From positions 1-38,039 of the IMG/VR virus record IMGVR_UViG_3300044577_000012: 38,039 nt of DNA, one strand, 5' to 3'. The translations under genes and the position numbers were made by a program. The notes beneath the pieces were generated by a model. It was not told where the DNA came from, ran no database searches, and saw only the letters and a list, made by a program, of their open reading frames with translations. Numbering within the stretch: position 1 is the stretch's first letter; every line of letters starts with the position of its first letter. Origin of the DNA: a virus. Positions 6,156-13,028 of this stretch are shown piece after piece.

Positions 6156-6330
6156 CAGGGATTATTTTTATATAACTGAAGATCAAGAAGTCTATATAAC
6201 ACGATCAAGAGATTCTATGTTATCTTGGCCAGAGCCTTACTATAAAATGGTTGCACAGTTATTAGATGAAGGTTTTGCTGAAATAAGTATTAAAGCTGTA
6301 CATGCTATTAATTCTAGTTGGCCTTTATAA
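6148..6330 (+). CDS. Small protein, unknown function
   Basis: The 60-residue product is aromatic-rich (DYFYITEDQEVYITRSRDS at the N-terminus) and ends in NSSWPL. It has no metal-binding or membrane segment. AAGGAAAAG lies upstream of the ATG, and the stop shares a base with the ATG of the next gene (TAATG). The N-terminal strand pair followed by a helix is consistent with a small alpha/beta fold. The role is unknown. Confidence 0.5.
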   Translation: MNDRDYFYITEDQEVYITRSRDSMLSWPEPYYKMVAQLLDEGFAEISIKAVHAINSSWPL

Positions 6331-7667
6331 TGGACATTAGTTTTATTGATCCAGATGACGTTGAAGTAGGAGAGCGATTCCGCAAAGACTATGCCCTTAC
6401 TGACGACTTCTTAGATACAGTAAGAGAAAAGGGTATCATCCAGCCAATAACTATCAATCAAAATATGGAACTGGTTGCAGGTGGCCGACGTCTGGCAGCC
6501 GTAAAGCATCTTGTTATGCCTACAATCCCTGCGATTATGCGTCAAACAGAGGATGAACTAGACTTAAGAGAATGTGAGTTCATCGAGAATTTCTTCCGAC
6601 AAGACTTAAACTGGCAAGAAAAGAATGCTTCTGTCGCCCGTATTCATGACTTAATGAAAGAGAAGCATGGTGATCACTGGACAATTCGTAAGTCAGCTGA
6701 ACTGATTGGCAGGAGTGCTGGGGGAATAGTAAGATGTTTGCAGATGCACGAAGAGGTCACTAAATTTCCAGCCCTGGCTAAGTTTGATAAAGAGGATGAA
6801 GCTGTTAAAATCTTACGTCAAATGCGAGAGAAAATGGCATCAAATATTCTTGTTGGAAAACATAAAGAGAGAGTTGAAGCATTCCACGGTGGTAATAAAG
6901 AAGAAGAAAATCTAAAAGTTATCTCTGCTATGTATGCTGAAGATCACTTCAACGTTGGTGATGCCTTCATCGGTATGCAAGAAATGGTAGATGATAAGTT
7001 GGAACCACCTATATCATTCGTCGAAGTAGATCCTCCGTATGGGATAAACTTGAAAGAGGTAAAGAAAGGTGATAAGAGTAGAAAGCTGGACAAGTACGAA
7101 GAGATTGAATCTAAAGATTATAAGGCGTTTCTCAAAAAACTTTGTGAACTCTTATATCAGACGACTCCAGCTAATACTAGGGTATGTTTCTGGTTCGGCA
7201 TTGAATGGATATCAGAAGTCAAGACTGCTCTTAGAGACGCGGGATTCAAGCTCGATCCTATCCCGTGCTTATGGACTAAGCGAGCCGGACAAACTAATAG
7301 TCCTGAGCTTTTTCTTGCACGAGCTTGGGAACCTTTCTTCATCGCGTGGAAGGGCGATGGTATCCCGATCCATAATCGAGGAAGGATTAACGTATTCGAC
7401 TTTCCTGGTGTTCCAGCAGCTCGTAAGTGGCACCCTACCCAAAGGCCGATCGAGCTCATGCAAGAAATCCTCAAGACGTTCGCGTGGGAAGGATCTATTT
7501 GTATGATACCCTTTTTAGGATCAGGCGCAACGCTTCTTGCTTGCTATAGAGAGGGAATCAATGGATTCGGATGGGAACTTAACGAAGAGAATAAACAACC
7601 ATTCCTGGCAGCAGTTGAACAAGATATTCAAGAAGTATTAAGTAATGATGGAGGAGAAAATGAATGA
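6330..7667 (+). CDS. ParB-like / DNA methyltransferase fusion
   Basis: The 445-residue protein has two parts. Residues 1-170 form a ParB/Srx-like domain with the box VAGGRRLAAVKH (49-60), the segment ENFFRQDLNWQEKNAS, and a helix-turn-helix around 118-138 (TIRKSAELIGRSAGGIVRCL). Residues 205-445 form an amino-methyltransferase with catalytic DPPY (234-237) and the SAM-binding FLGSGAT (395-401), in the order typical of N6-adenine or N4-cytosine beta-class enzymes. Such fusions occur in phages and probably protect DNA from restriction or regulate it; the target sequence is unknown. The frame extends four codons to TTG 6318, but ATG 6330, coupled to the previous stop, is preferred. No restriction gene is nearby, so it is probably an orphan methyltransferase. 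Confidence 0.85.
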   Translation: MDISFIDPDDVEVGERFRKDYALTDDFLDTVREKGIIQPITINQNMELVAGGRRLAAVKHLVMPTIPAIMRQTEDELDLRECEFIENFFRQDLNWQEKNASVARIHDLMKEKHGDHWTIRKSAELIGRSAGGIVRCLQMHEEVTKFPALAKFDKEDEAVKILRQMREKMASNILVGKHKERVEAFHGGNKEEENLKVISAMYAEDHFNVGDAFIGMQEMVDDKLEPPISFVEVDPPYGINLKEVKKGDKSRKLDKYEEIESKDYKAFLKKLCELLYQTTPANTRVCFWFGIEWISEVKTALRDAGFKLDPIPCLWTKRAGQTNSPELFLARAWEPFFIAWKGDGIPIHNRGRINVFDFPGVPAARKWHPTQRPIELMQEILKTFAWEGSICMIPFLGSGATLLACYREGINGFGWELNEENKQPFLAAVEQDIQEVLSNDGGENE

Positions 7668-7824
7668 AGATAGAGAAATAACATTGGAAGAATACTGTGC
7701 AAAATTACCAGACTTTCATGCTGTTAATAGAGAATTACAATCTTTAAGATGGAAAGAAAAACATCCACTTAGAGAATTTTGGCATCAGTGTCAATTTAAA
7801 ATTCGATTCTGGGGAAGAAAATGA
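7660..7824 (+). CDS. Small basic protein, unknown function
   Basis: A 54-residue frame starts eight bases before the methyltransferase stop, with a very strong GGAGGAG ribosome site. It begins MNEDREITLEEYCAKLPDF and ends in a tryptophan-rich basic segment (FWHQCQFKIRFWGRK). The stop overlaps the next ATG (ATGA). The strong ribosome site and the overlaps on both sides support a real gene; the function is unknown. Confidence 0.6.
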   Translation: MNEDREITLEEYCAKLPDFHAVNRELQSLRWKEKHPLREFWHQCQFKIRFWGRK

Positions 7825-8012
7825 GTGAAATAGAACCTAGTAGCTGTTCAGATGAAGATATTATACAATTCATAGAGAATGTCAAAGGTGAAGATTCTTT
7901 ACATTATAAACATAACTGGATTATAATGAGAGCTCTCAAGATTATATTCAGAGTTTTACAAACATCAGAACTACATGAAGATATGAAAGATAAATGTCTA
8001 AAAGGAGATTAA
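7821..8012 (+). CDS. Small acidic helical protein
   Basis: The 63-residue product is predicted all-helical, starting MSEIEPSSCSDEDIIQFIENV. It overlaps the preceding gene in ATGA, and AAGGAG at its 3' end serves the next gene. No motif is recognised. Confidence 0.55.
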   Translation: MSEIEPSSCSDEDIIQFIENVKGEDSLHYKHNWIIMRALKIIFRVLQTSELHEDMKDKCLKGD

Positions 8013-8013
8013 G

Positions 8014-8307
8014 ATGCAAACAACTAGACCAGAAGGTATGTCAGAGGAACTTGCTGAAATACAAGGTAAGTTAAGAAAGGAACTATTTACTGCTGACAGT
8101 AAAAAAGAATTAGAAAACGCTATGGATGAACGGCTAGAATATCTTACAAAACATAGACGAGAAGTTTTAGTCAGTAGAACACAAATAGAACCTGAGGCTA
8201 TTCCATTAGTTATAGCAGACTTTAGCGCAAAAATAATTATGGCTCATGATAGAGGGCATAGAAAAAGATTAAAGAAGGAAGTGATTAAACTAATAGAGAA
8301 GTTATGA
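8014..8307 (+). CDS. Small helical protein, unknown function
   Basis: The 97-residue product is charged and largely helical, with a strand-like VLVSRTQIEPEAIPLVIADF in the middle and a lysine-rich helix at the end. The start has a near-consensus AAGGAG. Its stop overlaps the polymerase exonuclease gene in ATGA, so it is co-translated with replication genes. No family is recognised. Confidence 0.55.
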   Translation: MQTTRPEGMSEELAEIQGKLRKELFTADSKKELENAMDERLEYLTKHRREVLVSRTQIEPEAIPLVIADFSAKIIMAHDRGHRKRLKKEVIKLIEKL

Positions 8308-9329
8308 CTTTCCTACCTGATACAAGTACTGGCCTTATTCAAGGTATAGGAAAAGCCAACGCTGACATAATGATTGTCGGTGATTGTCCTTCCGTAGCTG
8401 CTATTAAAGAACATAAGCCTATAGCTCCACCAGTTGAGACTGTATTAGAAGGATGCCTACATCAAGCTGGACTGATTAAGAGCGAGGTGTTTATAACTAA
8501 TCTTATTAAGGATGATACCAGAGTTGAGAAGTATTGGAAGGAAAGGACTAAGCAGGTCCTGCAAAATATAGATCACTATGTAAAAGTTTTAGAAGAAGAA
8601 ATAAAAAGTATTAAACCTAAAGTAATAGTTACAATGGGAGAGTTGCCATCATATGTTCTAACAGGTAACGGAGCTACAACTAAAACAAGGGGTTATCCTT
8701 TTACATATAGAGAAGATACTAGATGGAATGTCTTTAGTCCTGATCTATTTAGTATAGTCATACCTATTCTTCATCCATCCAAGATGATATGGGGTAATTA
8801 TATCTGGCGATACTATCTAAGTCATGACTTAACTAAAGCTAGGAAGTTAGCAGCAAATCCTGAGCTTTTACATAAACCAGATATAGAAACTTATATACCT
8901 GAATCATTTGAGGAAGCTAGAGTAATATTAGAGTGCTTTCTTGATGATGAAAAGTTAAGTATTGATATTGAAGTTAATAATTTTGAAGTAAGCTGTATTG
9001 GATTCGCTAACGATGTTGACTTTGCCGTATCTATTCCTATAGATATGAGATGGACAGTACAAGAAGAAGTTGAACTATGGAACGGTATTGCCAGAATTAT
9101 GGGAGACCCTGATATAATTAAGATAGGTCAGAACTTTATCTTTGATATACAATTTCTAGCTCAGAAAATGAATATCATAACTCGTGGCCCTATCATAGAT
9201 ACAATGATGAGTCACAGTATATTATATCCGGACTTTCTTAAATCATTAAACTTTCTAGCAAGTATACATACGATGCAACCACGATGGAAAGATATGGTTA
9301 GCTTTAAAGATATTAAAGAGGATAGCTGA
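8304..9329 (+). CDS. DNA polymerase A, N-terminal part: UDG-like domain plus 3'-5' exonuclease motifs I and II
   Basis: Residues 20-175 of 341 look like a uracil-DNA-glycosylase superfamily domain (IMIVGDCPS, FITNLIK, VIVTMGELPSYVLTG, ILHPSKMI), probably without glycosylase activity since the usual catalytic loop is not clear. Residues 200-320 carry the proofreading exonuclease: motif I Asp221-x-Glu223 in SIDIE, and motif II Asn277 to Asp281 in GQNFIFD. The exonuclease stops before motif III, which lies at the start of the gene at 9584. The frame is closed by TGA directly before a small unrelated gene. The two proteins presumably assemble to form the full polymerase. UDG-like N-terminal domains occur in some phage family A polymerases. 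Confidence 0.8.
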   Translation: MTFLPDTSTGLIQGIGKANADIMIVGDCPSVAAIKEHKPIAPPVETVLEGCLHQAGLIKSEVFITNLIKDDTRVEKYWKERTKQVLQNIDHYVKVLEEEIKSIKPKVIVTMGELPSYVLTGNGATTKTRGYPFTYREDTRWNVFSPDLFSIVIPILHPSKMIWGNYIWRYYLSHDLTKARKLAANPELLHKPDIETYIPESFEEARVILECFLDDEKLSIDIEVNNFEVSCIGFANDVDFAVSIPIDMRWTVQEEVELWNGIARIMGDPDIIKIGQNFIFDIQFLAQKMNIITRGPIIDTMMSHSILYPDFLKSLNFLASIHTMQPRWKDMVSFKDIKEDS

Positions 9330-9330
9330 T

Positions 9331-9579
9331 ATGAAATATAGAAAGAAACCAATTGAAGTAGAAGCCTTCCGATGGAATGGAACTGCTGAGTCACATAATT
9401 GGTTACGGGAATGGACTAATGGAAAGGTAAATCTTGTTACAGAGGGTAGGCTTCAGGTATTAACTTTAGAGGGTGCAATATATGCGTCAGTTGGTGATTG
9501 GATTATTAAGGGTATACAAGGTGAGTTCTATCCATGCAAGCCTGATATATTTAAGAAAACTTATGAATTAAGTCTATAA
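9331..9579 (+). CDS. Small conserved phage protein inserted inside the polymerase gene
   Basis: The 82-residue product begins MKYRKKPIEVEAFRWNG and ends GDWIIKGIQGEFYPCKPDIFKKTYE, a pattern I recall from a widespread phage and prophage protein of unknown function, found in many genomic positions. Here it sits between the two halves of the DNA polymerase, one base after the stop of the first half and four bases before the ATG of the second. It has a good AGAGGAT ribosome site. It has no homing-endonuclease motif and no intein or intron sequence around it, so it looks like cargo that split the polymerase rather than a self-splicing element. Confidence 0.8.
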   Translation: MKYRKKPIEVEAFRWNGTAESHNWLREWTNGKVNLVTEGRLQVLTLEGAIYASVGDWIIKGIQGEFYPCKPDIFKKTYELSL

Positions 9580-9583
9580 TAAT

Positions 9584-11104
9584 ATGACCTACCGAACGTC
9601 AGATGAAATGCTAACTTACAATGCCCTCGACTGTGCGGGTACATGGCAATGCGCTGACTCATTCTTCTCTGAGATAGAGGATGGATACCGAGAGACATAC
9701 GATCATACTATCTCCTTATACGGTCCTCTGATCTACATGATGACTCGTGGTATTAGAGTAGATCATGATAAGTTAGCTAAAGTTAAGAAGGAAGTAGATA
9801 GGCAGTTACTAAGCTTGGAAGAACAAATAACTGAACGCTGCGGCAGATGGGTTAATCCATTATCTCCTAAAGACTGTCAAACATACTTTTATATCGAAAA
9901 GAAAATACCACCATATACTAAGTATAGTAAACAAACCGGTAAGAGTTCTATCACGACTGATGATAAAACCTTACAACGTATAACTAGAGGTACATCAGCA
10001 CGCAAGGGCTTATTTGAAGCAAAGCTCATGCAAGACTACAGACGACTTAAAAAGCTAAAAGGAACATACTTAGACATAGTCTTTGATACCGATAGTAGGA
10101 TGCGTTGTAATTATAAGCCTCGCGGAACTAAGTTCGGACGCCTATCGAGTACTAAGACAATCTTCGGAACTGGTATGAATATGCAAAATCTGCCAGAAGC
10201 TTTTCTCGGTTTTCTTATTGCGGATCTAAATTGCATATTCATAGAATTAGATTTACGTAGGGCTGAATGGGTAGTAGTGGCTTATGACTCAGGCGATGCT
10301 AATATGCTTCATGCTATTAAGACTGATTTAGATGTACATTCTTATACAGCTAGTCAAATGTTTGGAATACCTATTGAAGCTGTTAAGTTTGAAGATAAGA
10401 TATTAGGTCATATTGGTGACCCAGAAGAAATAAAAAAGAAACGCCCATTGATAAAGGAGCTTGATACTTATAAGGATAACTGGATGCCACGCACAATGTC
10501 TATGCGGCAATGTGGAAAGAAATCAAATCACGGGTTGAACTATGGAGAAGGAAAAAAGAAATTTGCACTCGATAACGAGATCACAGAAAAGGAAGCTGAG
10601 GTTGTTGTTGAAAGATATCACGGAATCTATCCTGGTATTAGACGAAACTACGAGCGAATACAAACTCAGCTCGGAACCGATCGCACTCTCACTAATTGTT
10701 TCGGACGGAAATGCCGCTTTCTTGATAGATGGAACGACGACCTCTTCAAGTCAGCTTATAGTTTCAATTCGCAAAGTACCGTGGGGGAGATTATCAATAG
10801 AGGGATGGTGTCAATCTATAATTCAGAGGATACAGCACTTGCTGATTGGGAGATTCTCAGACAAGTCCATGACTCCATTAATTTTCAAGCACCTACTAGA
10901 CACGCCAATAAACTCGCTATCGGAATTCGAACTGCCGCAAGAGACCTTTCGCCAAGCCTTACAGCGTCTGGCCGTGAGTTCACGATCGCCGTCGATTGCA
11001 AAATCGGATACTCCCTCGACAGAATGAAAGAAATAGAAATCACTGATACAAGCACACTGACTAAGTCTATAGAGAGAGCTATCAGTGAGCTTAAGGAGAC
11101 TTGA
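9584..11104 (+). CDS. DNA polymerase A, C-terminal part: exonuclease motif III plus polymerase domain
   Basis: The 506-residue product opens with exonuclease motif III, Tyr12 to Asp16 in TYNALDC, which completes the proofreading domain begun at 8304. The polymerase follows: FGRLSS (184-189), motif A Asp223 and Glu228 in LDLRRAEW, motif B Arg308, Lys312 and Tyr320 in RQCGKKSNHGLNYG, and motif C His429-Asp430 in QVHDS. Aligning motif B with E. coli Pol I puts His316 at position 762, where Phe, Tyr or Leu is usual. Motif C reads HDS instead of the common HDE. No strong ribosome site precedes the ATG, so translation is probably coupled to the small gene upstream. It is the main replicative enzyme. 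Confidence 0.9.
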   Translation: MTYRTSDEMLTYNALDCAGTWQCADSFFSEIEDGYRETYDHTISLYGPLIYMMTRGIRVDHDKLAKVKKEVDRQLLSLEEQITERCGRWVNPLSPKDCQTYFYIEKKIPPYTKYSKQTGKSSITTDDKTLQRITRGTSARKGLFEAKLMQDYRRLKKLKGTYLDIVFDTDSRMRCNYKPRGTKFGRLSSTKTIFGTGMNMQNLPEAFLGFLIADLNCIFIELDLRRAEWVVVAYDSGDANMLHAIKTDLDVHSYTASQMFGIPIEAVKFEDKILGHIGDPEEIKKKRPLIKELDTYKDNWMPRTMSMRQCGKKSNHGLNYGEGKKKFALDNEITEKEAEVVVERYHGIYPGIRRNYERIQTQLGTDRTLTNCFGRKCRFLDRWNDDLFKSAYSFNSQSTVGEIINRGMVSIYNSEDTALADWEILRQVHDSINFQAPTRHANKLAIGIRTAARDLSPSLTASGREFTIAVDCKIGYSLDRMKEIEITDTSTLTKSIERAISELKET

Positions 11105-12287
11105 AGATTGGATATCTGGGTATTTAGAATACGCCCAAGAAACAGAGAGTCCTTTATCCTATCATGCATGGACAGGAATCTCACTACTCGCAGCAGCATT
11201 ATCTAGAAGGGTATATATAAGATGGGGATACGAAGTAATCTATCCAAATATGTACATCGTATTAGTTGGCCCTTCTGGAAAGTGTCGGAAAGGTTCTGCG
11301 ATGAATCTTGGAAAGGATATTATTTCAGGTCTTGGCATAAAGGTAACTTCGGAGTCGATTACGAGAGAAGCCTTAATCCGATCAATGAAGCGGGCAGTAG
11401 CAAGCTACATAGAACCAGATACTGGAATTGCAAGGTTTCATTGTTCTTTGACTGCTATATCCCCAGAACTCTCAGTTTTTCTTGGACAAAACGATGTAAA
11501 GTTTCTTGCAGACCTGACTGATTGGTACGATAGTTTGGATAACTGGGTCTATGAAACTAAAGGAAGTGGAACAGATGAAATCAAGGGAGTTTGCTTTAAT
11601 CTCTTGGGTGCGACAGCCCCAGATTGGCTTCAGTCTATCCTACCGGAAGAAGCTATCGGTGGAGGCTTTACAAGTAGAATTATCTTTATTGTTGAGGAAC
11701 AAAAACGTAAAACTATCCCTCTCCCGGTTATCTCCGAGCGTCTATCTACTCTTCGTACGGCACTCAAAGAAGATCTCGAAAGAATCGCTACGCTCGCGGG
11801 GGAGTTTGTATTTACAGATGAAACGAAGGAAATTTATGCGGCTTGGTATCAGCAAGAGGATGAGAAGATTAAGGAAGGAAATCCCGCAATAGATGATCCC
11901 CGCTTTGCCGGCTATTGTGAGAGAAGGGCAACACATATTAGAAAGTTATGTATGCTATTCTCTGCTAGTAGAGGAGAAGACCTGGTAGTCACTCAAAACG
12001 ATTTTGAACGATCAATGAAGGTGTTACTATCAGCAGAAAAGAAAATGGCTAAAGTCTTTTCTGGTCTTGGCAGTACTCCATATGCTAAAGTAACTGAGAG
12101 GATATTAGAGTTTCTTAAGGATAGGCAAAGAGTTAGTAGGAGTGAACTGTTAGTTGTGTTCTACCAAGATTTAGATATGAATATTCTTGAGACTATAGAG
12201 AAGACTTTAAGTGCCATGAAAGTTATTAAGGTAATAATAGATCCTAATCAAAACGAAGTATATTATAAGTGGAATAGAGATGAATAA
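11085..12287 (+). CDS. DUF3987-like P-loop ATPase, probable replicative helicase
   Basis: The 400-residue product has YHAWTGISLLAAALSRRVYI, NMYIVLVGPSGKCRKGSAM (P-loop variant at residues 62-71), LTAISPELSVFLG and a GGGFTSRIIFIVE segment. I recall this combination from DUF3987-type ATPases located next to phage polymerases and taken to be helicase or helicase-primase components. The C-terminal 80 residues look like a winged-helix region (ILEFLKDRQRVSRSELLVVFYQ). GTG 11085, 20 bases inside the polymerase gene, is the only reasonable start. No separate DnaB-like or primase gene is seen, so it may be the sole helicase. Confidence 0.75.
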   Translation: MSLRRLEDWISGYLEYAQETESPLSYHAWTGISLLAAALSRRVYIRWGYEVIYPNMYIVLVGPSGKCRKGSAMNLGKDIISGLGIKVTSESITREALIRSMKRAVASYIEPDTGIARFHCSLTAISPELSVFLGQNDVKFLADLTDWYDSLDNWVYETKGSGTDEIKGVCFNLLGATAPDWLQSILPEEAIGGGFTSRIIFIVEEQKRKTIPLPVISERLSTLRTALKEDLERIATLAGEFVFTDETKEIYAAWYQQEDEKIKEGNPAIDDPRFAGYCERRATHIRKLCMLFSASRGEDLVVTQNDFERSMKVLLSAEKKMAKVFSGLGSTPYAKVTERILEFLKDRQRVSRSELLVVFYQDLDMNILETIEKTLSAMKVIKVIIDPNQNEVYYKWNRDE

Positions 12288-12459
12288 TGATGAACTTGTT
12301 AAAGCAACGATAAAAAATCCTTTCTATGTAGATAAGACACAGCCTGGAATTGTACGAGGAGGCTGGCTAGATGAAATGGGCGGTTTTCTGATAGGTCGAG
12401 GATCACAGTATGTTGCTGATGCACTGAATAGCTATGCCGAAGCAAAACCAGATGACTAA
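12280..12459 (+). CDS. Small protein, unknown function
   Basis: A 59-residue frame starts eight bases before the end of the helicase gene. It contains the pattern TIKNPFYVDKTQPGIVRGGWLDEMGG and a helical end with DALNSYAEAKPDD. The stop lies inside the next frame. The gene fills an otherwise 150-base gap and is in the same direction as its neighbours, which supports it. No function is recognised. Confidence 0.5.
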   Translation: MNNDELVKATIKNPFYVDKTQPGIVRGGWLDEMGGFLIGRGSQYVADALNSYAEAKPDD

Positions 12460-12697
12460 TCAACTAAGATGTGGAGTCTGCAAACATCCTATTGGTCGAG
12501 GCAAAGGTAAGAGGACTGGAGCATCTATATCTGAATTTGAAGTAACGATAGATTCAGCTAAGGTGCCTCAGATTCGTGGATTACCAGTTACTGCTACAGT
12601 TAATTTCTGTATCAGATGTATAGAGATGTTTGCTAACAAGCTGATAACAGAGGAACATCGAGCGACTGTACTTAGTAAAAGGGATTTAGATGGATAA
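12434..12697 (+). CDS. Small zinc-ribbon protein
   Basis: The 87-residue product has CGVC near residues 13-16 and CIRC near 56-59, a four-cysteine zinc site, with a strand-rich middle. ATG 12434 overlaps the previous gene by 26 bases; ATG 12452 would reduce this to eight and keep the zinc site, so the start is uncertain. It is one of several small zinc proteins encoded by this phage. The role is unknown. Confidence 0.6.
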   Translation: MPKQNQMTNQLRCGVCKHPIGRGKGKRTGASISEFEVTIDSAKVPQIRGLPVTATVNFCIRCIEMFANKLITEEHRATVLSKRDLDG

Positions 12698-13028
12698 CCG
12701 AATTAAACTAGCTAAGGCAATGGGATGGACTAACTTTGCCAAGCGCGACGGTGTATCTGATGGAGGAAGATGCCGACAGATAATGGGAAAGAGCCCAAGC
12801 AGATTGAGTGGAGAATACAGCACCGATGCTGGTAATTTTGATCTCTTACCCGATCCAGAAAGTGACGCTAACGACGACTATGCGGTGTTGGAGTGGATGC
12901 GAAGTCTTGAAAAAACAAACATTCACTCAAACTACAAAATATATATAGATTTCGCGTGTATGTTATCCCCTGGCCCGGCCTACAAGATAGGCGACTACGC
13001 TCGCGCTGCTTTGAAAGTTATAGATTAA
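12690..13028 (+). CDS. Small protein resembling phage ABA-sandwich proteins
   Basis: The 112-residue product has LLPDPESDANDDYAVLEWMRSL in the middle and GDYARAALKVID at the end. This is the pattern of short phage proteins that contain the ABA-sandwich domain, whose function is not known. It is the last gene of the plus-strand arm. Its TAA stop shares the sequence TTAA with the stop of the large minus-strand gene that ends here, so the arms converge without an intergenic space. Confidence 0.65.
   Translation: MDNRIKLAKAMGWTNFAKRDGVSDGGRCRQIMGKSPSRLSGEYSTDAGNFDLLPDPESDANDDYAVLEWMRSLEKTNIHSNYKIYIDFACMLSPGPAYKIGDYARAALKVID

Noticed and set aside
7069-7506. 145-residue frame inside the methyltransferase gene
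   Set aside because: Shadow frame; the methyltransferase frame holds the conserved motifs.
9331-9583. Intron or intein splitting the polymerase
   Set aside because: The interval is almost completely filled by a recognisable stand-alone phage gene and lacks intron cores, intein blocks or a homing endonuclease.
10542-11027. 161-residue frame inside the polymerase gene
   Set aside because: Shadow of a gene with clear polymerase motifs.
11993-12007. TCAAAACGATTTTGA, a palindrome similar to the 15-mer
   Set aside because: Inside a coding region, different arms and spacing, only one copy; probably chance.
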